In this document: positions 28,013 to 35,729 of the stretch, piece by piece
Layout of the letters: every line of letters begins with the position of its first letter
How positions within the stretch are numbered: the first letter of the stretch is position 1
From: Actinomycetes bacterium
Lineage (GTDB): Bacteria; Actinomycetota; Thermoleophilia; Gaiellales; Gaiellaceae
Reading direction: 5' to 3'
DNA length: 64,000 nt
Assembly: GCA_026708005.1 (NCBI GenBank)
Contig: JAPOVR010000107.1
Location: 19,096 to 83,095, forward strand
Position numbers and translations under genes: made by a program
The notes under the pieces: model-generated
The model's database searches: none
What the model was told of the DNA's origin: nothing
What the model saw: only the letters and a program-made list of their open reading frames with translations

Positions 28013-29416
28013 GTGAGCGCCATCTCCCCGGCCGCCGCTGGCCGCGCCCACCCTGGAGCGCGGATCTCGAGTCTTCCGCGCGTGGCGGCTGGACTCCTGC
28101 TGACGACGGTCTTCGTCATCACCTTCGCCAAGGTGCGATGGACGGTCTCGGATGCGGACGTCAACATCTCCGACATCGCGGCGTCGCTCTTCGTCGTCGC
28201 GTTCCTCGCCACGAGAGTCGAGCAGGGTGACACACGGCTCCCCCGAGCGTCGCTCGTCCTCGGCGGGTTCTTCGCGGCGCTTGCCCTCGTCTACCTGATC
28301 GGGTTCTTCAACATCGATGCTGCGGACGGGCGAGACCAGTTCTTCAGGGGCTTCGTCAAATTCATCATCCACTTCGCGTTCCTCACGACAGCCGTCGCGC
28401 ACCTCGCGCGCCGCTCCGAGGCCTTCTACTGGAAGACCCTCGGCTGGTTCATCGGAGGGATGACCGCCAACGCGCTCTACGGCGTGCACCAGCTCGGCCT
28501 GATCGAGACCTCCGGCCGCAACCTCGACCAGATCGTGCTCTCCGCGATCGGGAGCTACCAGCGCGGCGGCATCAACATCTTCGGAGCGGTCGAGGGCGCG
28601 AACGTCTATCGAACCAACGCGCTAACGGGAGACCCAAACCACCTCGCGATCATGCTGATGATCCCGCTGCTCGTGATCCTGCCCCTGTACCTGCGTCTCG
28701 AGCGGGGACACCAACTCCGCGCGCCGCTTGCCCTCCTGCTGGCCTTCCTCGCGTTCGTCGAGCTCACAACCCTGTCACGCAGCGGCCTGCTCGGGCTGGC
28801 CGCCGGTCTCCTCGTTCTCGCGTTCCCCTACCGACACCGGCTGCTCTCCACGCGCCTGCTCGCGCCGGTCGCGGCGCTGCTGGTTGCGGTGGGCGCGATC
28901 GTGGGCCAACGGACGAGCTTCTTCGAGACCGTGCTCCGATCACGCGCGACCGTCGGCGGCAGCTCGAGCCGCGTTCACCTTGAGATCTACGAGCTCCTGC
29001 CGCCGGTGCTCGACCAGCATCCGTTCTTCGGCCTCGGTCTGAACACGTTCTCGACGTTCTTCGAGTTCGTCACGGGCCGGACGAACTTCGGACCGCACTC
29101 GTACTACATCTCGCTCCTCACGGAGACGGGGATCATTGGCACAGCGGTCTTCGGGGCGTTCATCGTCTACCTCTTTCTCCGGCTCGGCGTGCTACGCGAC
29201 ATCGGCCGGGCGCTCAGCGCCGCCGGCGATGGGCTGGCCGCACGCGTCTCACCCCTCGCCTGGGGTATGACAGCAGCCCTCGCTGGCACGCTGGTCGCGA
29301 ACGCCTTCTACCTCACGCTCCAGTTCCACTACATCTTCGTGTTCGCGATGCTGATCGTTGCTGCCCCAATCGTCTTCTCTCGCAGCCGCTCGCCAAAGCC
29401 GGACTTCTCGTCGTGA
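28013..29416 (+). CDS. O-antigen ligase/polymerase (Wzy-C family)
   Basis: Integral membrane protein of 467 residues with about 11-12 predicted helices. The large extracytoplasmic loop (about residues 300-370) contains SSSRVHLEIYELLPPVLDQH and GPHSYYISLLTETGIIG, the hallmark of the Wzy_C domain shared by O-antigen polymerases and ligases. It should polymerise or transfer the glycan outside the membrane. A 4-nt overlap with the downstream Wzz-like gene suggests coupled synthesis. GTG start. Confidence 0.88.
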   Translation: MSAISPAAAGRAHPGARISSLPRVAAGLLLTTVFVITFAKVRWTVSDADVNISDIAASLFVVAFLATRVEQGDTRLPRASLVLGGFFAALALVYLIGFFNIDAADGRDQFFRGFVKFIIHFAFLTTAVAHLARRSEAFYWKTLGWFIGGMTANALYGVHQLGLIETSGRNLDQIVLSAIGSYQRGGINIFGAVEGANVYRTNALTGDPNHLAIMLMIPLLVILPLYLRLERGHQLRAPLALLLAFLAFVELTTLSRSGLLGLAAGLLVLAFPYRHRLLSTRLLAPVAALLVAVGAIVGQRTSFFETVLRSRATVGGSSSRVHLEIYELLPPVLDQHPFFGLGLNTFSTFFEFVTGRTNFGPHSYYISLLTETGIIGTAVFGAFIVYLFLRLGVLRDIGRALSAAGDGLAARVSPLAWGMTAALAGTLVANAFYLTLQFHYIFVFAMLIVAAPIVFSRSRSPKPDFSS

Positions 29417-30294
29417 CGCATCGGCACGACCTGCCCCCGAACGCAGTCGACGCCGAGCGGGAGGTTGACCTTGCCCGGATCGGGCGCGCCCTGCTCGCAC
29501 GGTGGTGGCTGATCGCAGGAGCGACGTTGATCGGCATGGCGGTGGGCGCGCTCATCGCTCGGGGCGGCGACCCCGTCTTCCAGGCCCAGTCGACCATCTA
29601 CCTCGGCCAGCCTCTCTCGGCAGCCGGCACCCACCAGGTGCAGAACATCCAGCGCAGCTCGGCCGCGGCCGCGCGAATCATCAAGGCCCCGGCGCTGGTG
29701 GTAGAGGTCGCAGCTTACGTCGGGCTCGATGCGGACGCGCTTGGAGACAGCATCTCCACCCGGGTTATCCGCCGACCCAGCGATGCGGCCGGCGAGGGCG
29801 ACCTCATGGAGATCATCGTCCGTGGCCCGTGGCAGCAGAGGAGCGAGAAGGCCGCAAACCGGCTTGCGGAGTCCGCTGTCAGCCAGCTCTCAACCTACGC
29901 CGACTCGAAGATCGCCGACCTCGAGGGCGAGCTTCAGGTTGAGAAAGCAGAGCTCGCCGCGCTCGAAGGGCAGATCGCAGAGCTCGAATCGTCGATCGCG
30001 TCGGGGGACGACGAGGCGGAGCGGCTCCGCCTCCAGACCGTGCTGAGCCTCCGTGAGGAGCAGCGGGCTCGGCTGATCGAAGACCGCGTTGCCACGGAGC
30101 TTGGACTTGCGGTCGCCCGCGACATCGAACGCGGTCGGGTCGTCACCGAGGCGGCATCTCGCCAGGTCGATGCCCGTAACCGCACGACCTCGATGGTTGT
30201 CGGCGCCTTCATCGGGCTCATTGTCGCCACGGTCGGCGCCTTCGGATGGAGCGCCGCGGCCCGGCACCTCCGCCGCGGCTTGCAGGGGCGCTAA
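29413..30294 (+). CDS. Wzz-like chain-length determinant (second of two)
   Basis: Protein of 293 residues: short cytoplasmic N-terminus, TM1 (about 32-50, WLIAGATLIGMAVGALIA), extracytoplasmic region with a long coiled coil (about 160-215, DLEGELQVEKAELAALEGQ), TM2 (about 258-278) and a basic tail. STIYLGQPLSAAGTHQVQNI parallels the first Wzz-like protein. No kinase domain. It is translationally coupled to the ligase/polymerase gene. Confidence 0.82.
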   Translation: MTHRHDLPPNAVDAEREVDLARIGRALLARWWLIAGATLIGMAVGALIARGGDPVFQAQSTIYLGQPLSAAGTHQVQNIQRSSAAAARIIKAPALVVEVAAYVGLDADALGDSISTRVIRRPSDAAGEGDLMEIIVRGPWQQRSEKAANRLAESAVSQLSTYADSKIADLEGELQVEKAELAALEGQIAELESSIASGDDEAERLRLQTVLSLREEQRARLIEDRVATELGLAVARDIERGRVVTEAASRQVDARNRTTSMVVGAFIGLIVATVGAFGWSAAARHLRRGLQGR

Positions 30295-30615
30295 GAGCAG
30301 CAAGGCTGGGCGGAGAGCTCAGCCGGGTTGCCCGGTCTGGGCAGTTCTCGCCCCCCCCCGTGGCGGAGTCGTGGCGGCCTCGGGCAGGTGGCCCGGGGGC
30401 GGTTTGAGCTTGAGAGGGAAAGGGCGCGCAGGCATCCCGCCGAGGCACCGCGTCGCGGAGTCAAGCCGACTGCAGTCTGTTTCACGGGCTCCGGGGTGCG
30501 GCGGGCCAAGCGGCGGCGTCGAGCTGCTCCGCAGAGCGCGCGGCCTAGCGTGCACCATCAGCGCCTACCTCGAGGGCGTGTGGCTGCCGCGCGGCGCGCG
30601 GCCCTGGCCTCCACA

Positions 30616-30724
30616 GAGGGCAGCCCGCCCCCACCACCACCCGGGGGAGGGTAGCCCACAGCGACGCAAGGCTTTCACACGATCTGTCACAACATCGTCA
30701 CGAGACTGTGCCAACTCCGCACGG
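30616..30724 (-). repeat. Dispersed intergenic repeat, copy 5
   Basis: On the minus strand: TTGGCACAGTCTCGTGACGA, second GTGAC box 11 bp on, a degenerate middle hairpin, then GGGCTACCCTCCCCCGGGTGG and a G-rich end closing with CTGCCC. Confidence 0.78.
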
Positions 30725-30736
30725 CTACTTCACCGA

Positions 30737-30944
30737 GCGGCCACTCCGCGGAGCCCTCCCACGGGGCCGTTCCGTCTGGCCCGTCGCCCCCCCTGGCTCG
30801 CCGGCCGCTGTGCTCGCCCCCTCACCGGGCGGCCGCTCTGAGGGGCGAGGCCGCTCCATCGGACGCCCGCTCCACGGGGCTCTCCCGCGAGGCCGTTCCG
30901 CCGGGCTCGTCGCCCCACCTGGCTCACCGCCCGCTGTGCCTGCC
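30737..30944. repeat. Two direct repeats of about 82 bp, period about 126 bp
   Basis: Copies at about 30737-30818 and 30861-30944 share GGCCGTTCCG, CTGGCTC and CCGCTGTGC blocks in the same order and spacing; the GGCCGTTCC blocks start at 30765 and 30891. No coding function recognised. Confidence 0.6.
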
Positions 30945-31403
30945 GAGCGCGCACGCAGCCGCCCTGCCGCAGCCGCGTTGCCGGAACACGGCGAAGAGCG
31001 CTCGCAACCGACCCTCGCCTGAGCCATGAGCCGAACCGCCCCGCAATGGACCCCTGCCGCGACTATGACGAGAGCCGCCCAGCACTCAGCCGGCGCCTGA
31101 GCTGCGATCAGAGCCGCCCCGAGTGCGCGCGAAGGGTGCGCAGGGAGACAGGAAGAACGTCTCGCCACGTACTGCTCGGGTGGCCCGCGCGAAGCCGCCG
31201 CTCGCACAGTGCGGTGGGGCGCCCCTTGTGTTGCGTCTCGAAAGCGACCTTGAGTGCACAACAGCCCGCGACGGGCGTCGGAGCCTCGGTTTGTCCGCGC
31301 CCGCCGTTCTCGCACTGCTGTCCGCTAGACGGGGGCCGCCGCCGCACTCGTTCCGCTCGATACCCCAGCCCCTCGGAAGAACGACGGAACAACGTGCTCC
31401 GCA

Positions 31404-32522
31404 TCAGGAGGAACGCTCGGCAGGTGGCCAGACGGTCCCCGCCGAGATGATCGTGCCCGAGGCCACGTCGGCCCGCAGCACGCAGCCGTTGCCGACGATC
31501 GCGCCTGCGCCGATGCGAAGACCGACAGGTGCCGTCACTCCCATACCTACCAACACTTCGCCACCCACCTCGACCTCCCCGGCCAGGATGGCACCAGGAG
31601 CAATGTGCGAGTACTCACCGATCACGCAGTCGTGCGAGACAACAGCCCCGGAGTTGATGATCACCCCGCGGCCGATGCGAGCGTCGGCGCCGATCACGAC
31701 GCCCGCGAACACCTGAACGCCCGGCTCGAGGCGCGCCGAGGAGGCAACCGAGGCACCGGGATCGACGACCGTCGCTAACTCGAAGCCCTCGGCCCGGAGC
31801 ACATCGAAGATCGCGGCGCGCTCGTGCATGCGCCCAATCGCACCCACAGCGTTAAGGGCGAGCCGAAGCCCGGCCGAGCGCAGCGGCGAGAGGTACTCGC
31901 GCCCACCGAGGATCGGCACGCCGAGCAGCTCGGTGCGCTCGCCAGGCTGGTCGTCCAGCACGCAGAGCGGCTCAAGCTCGTCACCCGCGCGGAGCAGCTC
32001 GATCAGCGACTTGGCATGGCCGCCGGCGCCGAAGATGACCGCGGTCAGGTCGTGGACGGCGGCGGACAGTCCCTCATCCAGCTCGACCTCGCCCGCGGCC
32101 TCTTCGATCAGCGCCTGCACGTCGGCCTCGGTCACGAAGCGATGTGTGGGCAAGAGCGAAAGATCGACGTCGTTCTCGCGAGCGAGCCTCTCGGCCTTTC
32201 GCGTCATCTTGAGGCCCCTCGGCGTCGCTACCGCCGGCCGAGCCGTGACCTGCGAGGCGGCTGGCGCCGACTCGTAGAGCTCGCAGATCACATCGCCCGC
32301 GGTCACTCGCTCATCGAGGGTCACCCTCAGCCCACCGACGTACCCCTCGAGGTGCGACTCGACGACAACCGTCGCCTTGCTCGTCTCGAGTGTGCAGACA
32401 GCCGTGCCCTGCACAACGTGCGAAGAGTGCTCGACGGCGATCTCGACAACCTGCGCCTCGGGCTCGTTGGGGTTGATCAGCGGAGCAACGATCTGCCCCA
32501 GCACCTTCGGTGTGCTGCTCAT
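31404..32522 (-). CDS. Lipoyl-domain / E3-binding-like / PglD-type acetyltransferase fusion
   Basis: A 372-residue three-part protein. Residues about 6-85 form a biotinyl/lipoyl domain with the swinging-arm lysine in LETSKATVVV (Lys49). Residues about 101-140 (MTRKAERLARENDVDLSLLP) resemble the peripheral-subunit-binding domain of 2-oxoacid dehydrogenase E2 proteins. From 160 on comes a PglD/NeuD sugar O/N-acetyltransferase: Rossmann-like AVIFGAGGHAKSLIELL, then left-handed beta-helix hexapeptides with catalytic-type His297 in VVSHDCVIGEYSHIAPG. ATG start overlaps the upstream sulfotransferase stop (ATGA). It may acylate an amino sugar with an acyl group carried on lipoate or delivered by an E2-like route. 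No E1 or E3 gene is in the window. Confidence 0.85.
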   Translation of the reverse strand: MSSTPKVLGQIVAPLINPNEPEAQVVEIAVEHSSHVVQGTAVCTLETSKATVVVESHLEGYVGGLRVTLDERVTAGDVICELYESAPAASQVTARPAVATPRGLKMTRKAERLARENDVDLSLLPTHRFVTEADVQALIEEAAGEVELDEGLSAAVHDLTAVIFGAGGHAKSLIELLRAGDELEPLCVLDDQPGERTELLGVPILGGREYLSPLRSAGLRLALNAVGAIGRMHERAAIFDVLRAEGFELATVVDPGASVASSARLEPGVQVFAGVVIGADARIGRGVIINSGAVVSHDCVIGEYSHIAPGAILAGEVEVGGEVLVGMGVTAPVGLRIGAGAIVGNGCVLRADVASGTIISAGTVWPPAERSS

Positions 32523-33541
32523 CGCTGTGCCAGGCCAGACCCCGCCTCCGAGCACGACGCGAGCGCTTCCTCGACCTGAGAGCCGAACTCGGCCCTGACG
32601 TCGTCGACGACGTGGCGCTCGAAGTGCGGCAGCGACGTCCTCCGCCACGCCGGCGTATGGCCGTGCGAAGCGAGCAGGTCGCGGGTCTGCGCCAGCACGC
32701 TCATCGGATCGGCACAAAGCTCTTCATAGCGAACTGTCGCGACCCGCTCGGGTCCAAGCCGGGCTGCGGCGTCCTCGAGGGTTCGCTCGAGCCGCAGCAC
32801 CTGCAAGGCAACCTGTCGCGCGGGGGGCTCCTCCTCGAGCCACGACGGGCCGCCGGGCCGTAGCGATGCCCATCGTTCGTACGTCCCGAACATGCCCATG
32901 CGCATGCGCAGCAACGAGAGCGCGGTCTCCGCCGGATCGCGGCGGATCCACACCATACATGTCCTCGGCATCGATCGGACGGCAGCTTCGAGATGCCACA
33001 TCAGCAGCATCGGCTTGAACGCCATCGGCTTTCCCGCAACGGCTGCCATGTTGACGATGACGCGGCACAGCCCAGGCCAGTCGATGGTGGCTTCGTGCTC
33101 GGGAGGACGCTCACAGAGGTCCGGGTAGCGCAGGTGCGCATTCCAGAAGTAGCCGAACTCGTGCGGCTCGGCGATCCCAGCGGTGCGCCCGAAGGTGGAG
33201 CCAAACGACGAGGCGGCGTTGTCCACTCCCAGCTTCTGAGCGAGCAGCAGGCCGTACACGGGCGCTCGCCAGAACGCCGCGACGAGGTTCGTGACGTAGG
33301 CAACGTCGAGGCCGTGAGCGATCGTCTGGTAGAGCAACGTCGTTCCCGACCTCGGGACGCCCACCACGTGCAGGGTCGGGAGCTCCTCGTCCACGTCTGC
33401 GTAGTCAGCATCCGCGTACGGCGCGAGCACCGAGTTCAGATGCTCCAGGAACCGTTCGGCGGCGGGGTCCTTCGAGAACGGGTCGGCAAGCGGCGGATCG
33501 CAGCGCCGCTCGCGTGCATGCTGGACAGGAGCAGAGGCCAT
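32519..33541 (-). CDS. Sulfotransferase (second of two)
   Basis: PAPS-dependent sulfotransferase family protein of 340 residues. The 5'-phosphosulfate loop is VVGVPRSGTTLLYQTIAHG (about 59-77) and the 3'-phosphate region is WIRRDPAETALSLLRMRMG. The C-terminal part has VRYEELCADP, another family block. It differs clearly from the sulfotransferase at 26007, so different acceptor positions are likely. It is the first gene of a two-gene unit with the lipoyl/acetyltransferase fusion. Confidence 0.85.
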   Translation of the reverse strand: MASAPVQHARERRCDPPLADPFSKDPAAERFLEHLNSVLAPYADADYADVDEELPTLHVVGVPRSGTTLLYQTIAHGLDVAYVTNLVAAFWRAPVYGLLLAQKLGVDNAASSFGSTFGRTAGIAEPHEFGYFWNAHLRYPDLCERPPEHEATIDWPGLCRVIVNMAAVAGKPMAFKPMLLMWHLEAAVRSMPRTCMVWIRRDPAETALSLLRMRMGMFGTYERWASLRPGGPSWLEEEPPARQVALQVLRLERTLEDAAARLGPERVATVRYEELCADPMSVLAQTRDLLASHGHTPAWRRTSLPHFERHVVDDVRAEFGSQVEEALASCSEAGSGLAQR

Positions 33542-33553
33542 AGCGCACGTACC

Positions 33554-33559
33554 AGCCTA
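33554..33559 (-). promoter_or_regulatory. -10 box TAGGCT of the sulfotransferase/lipoyl-fusion operon
   Basis: TAGGCT is 12 nt before the ATG at 33541, slightly longer than the usual 6-10 nt here. Confidence 0.4.
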
Positions 33560-33633
33560 GTCTTCGCTGGGTACGAGAGTCGACCGTGGCTTGGCGCGGT
33601 GCAAGCCGCCACAGGCCGCCACGAAAGCCACGA

Positions 33634-33742
33634 AGGGCAGCCCGCCCCCCACCCACCACCCGGGGAAGAGTAGCCCAGAAAAGCGCAGGGATTGCGCGCG
33701 ATCTGTCACAGAAGCGTCACGAAACCGCACCCACTCTGCGCG
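33634..33742 (-). repeat. Dispersed intergenic repeat, copy 6
   Basis: On the minus strand: GGTTTCGTGACGCTTCTGTG, hairpin GCGCAATCCCTGCGC followed by TTTTC, then GGGCTACTCTTCCCCGGGTG, a G-quadruplex-type run and closing CTGCCCTT. One of the best-preserved copies. Confidence 0.82.
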
Positions 33743-33908
33743 GGCACTACAGCCGCTGGAGTGCGGGTTGGTCACTGGGTCGCGGCTGGCCGACCTCTGT
33801 CCCGCGCACCGAGGGCCACAGGATCATCCCAAGCTTGGACAGCTGCGCGGGCAGCCCAGCGCAGGAGCGCACGCTCGAACAGCGAACGGACGTAGGGAGC
33901 TCCGCGCA

Positions 33909-34115
33909 ATGCTGACCGACGGCACCCCTGATCTCGTCTTCTACGGCCTCCTAAGCCACGACACCGAGCGTGTCGTCGTGTTCTTCCCAACCGCTGAGGA
34001 AGCCGAGCGCGTGCGCTCGGAGGTGCTTCAGGACGAGCCCAGCTGGGGCTCGTCGCTGGAGGTCGTCCGCGTCGACTTCGGCGGCGGAACCGTCGTCGAG
34101 CCCGCCTGGTCGTAG
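33909..34115 (+). CDS. Small conserved-looking hypothetical protein
   Basis: Frame of 68 codons: a predicted beta-alpha-beta protein starting MLTDGTPDLVFYGLLSHDTE, with alternating hydrophobic strands (RVVVFFPT, LEVVRVDFGG). Codon use looks coding (strong third-position G/C) and the sequence is not the Arg/Pro-rich kind of spurious frames here. I do not recognise a family. It stands alone between repeat copy 6 and the RraA-like gene. Confidence 0.5.
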   Translation: MLTDGTPDLVFYGLLSHDTERVVVFFPTAEEAERVRSEVLQDEPSWGSSLEVVRVDFGGGTVVEPAWS

Positions 34116-34387
34116 AGACACAGGCCAGCTCGAGCGAGGTCATGACATGGCCTATGAGCCGGTCGCGAGCGGGTCTGGTCGCAGCAGCCGGTGCCGTCGC
34201 AGACAGCACGGAGGCCCCGTGCGCAGTGGACGCTCGATCCCCGCAGCCCGGGTGGGGCGTTGAGGTTGGGACTCAGAGGGTACGCCGGACCAGGTGCAGC
34301 GTGGTCAATGACCCCCACACAACCCCGGTGGGGCGGAAGCGTCCCCCGCCGGCGTCGGCAAGCGCAGCATCGTGAATCGAGAACACC
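34116..34387. other. Short intergenic region upstream of the RraA-like gene
   Basis: Contains the 22-bp motif at 34165-34186 (starting GCGAGCGGGTCTGG) that recurs at 13037, and the potential hairpin GGGGCG-GAAG-CGTCCCC near 34331. No gene seen. Confidence 0.4.
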
Positions 34388-34393
34388 GATACT
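34388..34393 (+). promoter_or_regulatory. -10 box GATACT of the RraA-like gene
   Basis: GATACT ends 7 nt before the GTG at 34401 and supports that start. It departs from TAnnnT at its first base. Confidence 0.35.
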
Positions 34394-34400
34394 GCAGCCA

Positions 34401-35081
34401 GTGACCGACCCGATCGCCCACCGCCTCGCACTCGCCGACCGCTTCCGCGCCCTGGCGACGCCGGACGTCGCGGACGGGCTCGATCGGCTGGGCCACCGCG
34501 AGCAGACCGCGGAGGGCATCGTGCGGATGTGGGACGACTGTTCGCGGATCGCCGGACGCGTGATGCCGATCCTGCTCGGGCCAGAGTTCACCTACTCGAC
34601 AACGATCGGCACGCTTGAGGCAATCGCCGAGTGCGAGCCTGGCGATGTCCTCGTGTTCGCCAACGGCGGCCGATCAGGCCTCAACTCGTTCGGCAGCATC
34701 GCCGCGCTCTGCGCCGAGCGCGCGGGCATTGTCGGGACGGTCATCGACGGCGTGACGCGCGATCTCGACGACATGCGCGCCCAGACGTTCCCCCTTTTCG
34801 CACGGGGCGTCACCACGACCACCGTCCGCGAGCGCACGGGCTTTGGCGGATTCGGCAAGCCGATTCGATGCTCGGGCATCGACGTGGCGTCGGGAGACTG
34901 GGTTGTCGCCGACGGAAGCGGCACCATCTTCATCCCAGGGGACGACGTCGAAGAGGTGCTCGTGGGCGCCGAGAACGCCCGCAGCTACGAGCGGGCACTG
35001 CGGCAGCGCATTCTGCAGGGCGAAGACCCCGTGCAGGCACACCAAGCGATGCGCTACGACCAGTACGGCACGCCCAGCTGA
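34401..35081 (+). CDS. RraA-family protein (HMG/oxaloacetate aldolase-like)
   Basis: Protein of 226 residues of the RraA / 4-hydroxy-4-methyl-2-oxoglutarate aldolase family. Characteristic blocks are ATPDVADGLDRLG near the N-terminus, GDVLVFANGG, and GTVIDGVTRDLDDM followed by PLFARGVTTTT, the conserved substrate/metal region. Stand-alone members are usually metal-dependent aldolases or decarboxylases; RNase E inhibition is unlikely here. With hyuA-hyuB 650 bp downstream on the same strand it may serve a ring-compound breakdown route. The reaction is not determined. Confidence 0.85.
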   Translation: MTDPIAHRLALADRFRALATPDVADGLDRLGHREQTAEGIVRMWDDCSRIAGRVMPILLGPEFTYSTTIGTLEAIAECEPGDVLVFANGGRSGLNSFGSIAALCAERAGIVGTVIDGVTRDLDDMRAQTFPLFARGVTTTTVRERTGFGGFGKPIRCSGIDVASGDWVVADGSGTIFIPGDDVEEVLVGAENARSYERALRQRILQGEDPVQAHQAMRYDQYGTPS

Positions 35082-35729
35082 CAGCCTCGGCTACCTGCCG
35101 CCCGATCTCCGGCGCAGCCCCGCAGCCACAGGACCTCAGCAACGTTCGCTGTGGCGCAGGCTGGCCCCGGCGCGGCCAGGTGCCACGTGTGCGCATTGGG
35201 ATGGGCTGTTCTCGCAGAGCGCCTCGGAGGCCGGGCCAGAGAGCCTTCCAGCGCCAGGACAGGGGGCGGAAGCTGGCTGGTGATGCGCTGTCGGCCTTGC
35301 CACGCGCCCAGGCCCTCCTCCCTCTGGGCTTCGCGGCTCCTCGGCCGAGGCCTGGCCGAGCAGGGTTGGCACAGTTTCGTGACGCTTCTGTGGCAGATAG
35401 CGCGCAATCCGTGCGCTTTTCTGGGCTACTCTCCCCCGGGTGGTGGGTGGGGGCGGGCTGCCCTTTTGCGGTGTTCGTACCTGCTCGACGACTCGCAACG
35501 CCCCAGGAGCGCCGCTAAGCGGCCGCACGCCGGGCTCCACACCAAGCCGCCGAGCCGGGACATCACGTAGAGACACGTCCCGAGGCACCGCCGCCTTCGT
35601 CTTCGCCGCTGACCACGGTTCTGTGCCAAAAAGCGGATCTCTCCCAGCGGCTTCACCAGCAGCCTCGTGCAGGAAAGCGGATAGGCTCCGCCGACGCCGC
35701 AGAGCCCTCCAGCACGCTGCGCCCGCCCG
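35082..35729. other. Intergenic region with repeat copy 7
   Basis: 648 bp between the RraA-like gene and hyuA. It holds repeat copy 7 (35360-35468) and a TAGGCT at about 35686 that could be the hyuA -10, leaving an untranslated leader of about 35-40 nt. Nothing else recognised. Confidence 0.5.
35360..35468 (+). repeat. Dispersed intergenic repeat, copy 7
   Basis: TTGGCACAGTTTCGTGACGC, hairpin GCGCAATCCGTGCGC followed by TTTTC. A long GC hairpin follows: left arm 35423-35437 begins GGGC and ends CCCCC, right arm 35449-35463 begins GGGGG and ends GCCC (5+3+4 pairs with small internal loops). Its loop and right arm form a G-quadruplex motif (tracts at 35438, 35445, 35449, 35455). Confidence 0.85.

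Larger units (their letters stand above)
30295..31403. other. ORF-poor intergenic region with repeats
   Basis: About 1.1 kb between convergent genes. It contains dispersed repeat copy 5 (minus strand) and a pair of about 82-bp direct repeats (30737-30944). The right-hand 450 bp have no recognisable gene; their open frames are short, basic and overlapping. Confidence 0.5.
33542..33908. other. Intergenic region with repeat copy 6
   Basis: 367 bp between divergent genes. It holds a TAGGCT box (33554-33559) 12 nt before the sulfotransferase ATG and dispersed repeat copy 6, which reads toward the sulfotransferase. A TAGGGA 10 nt before the ATG at 33909 may be the -10 of the small downstream gene. 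Confidence 0.5.

Noticed and set aside
35082..35729. Riboswitch upstream of hyuA
   Set aside because: The only structured segment is dispersed repeat copy 7, which also occurs away from catabolic genes.
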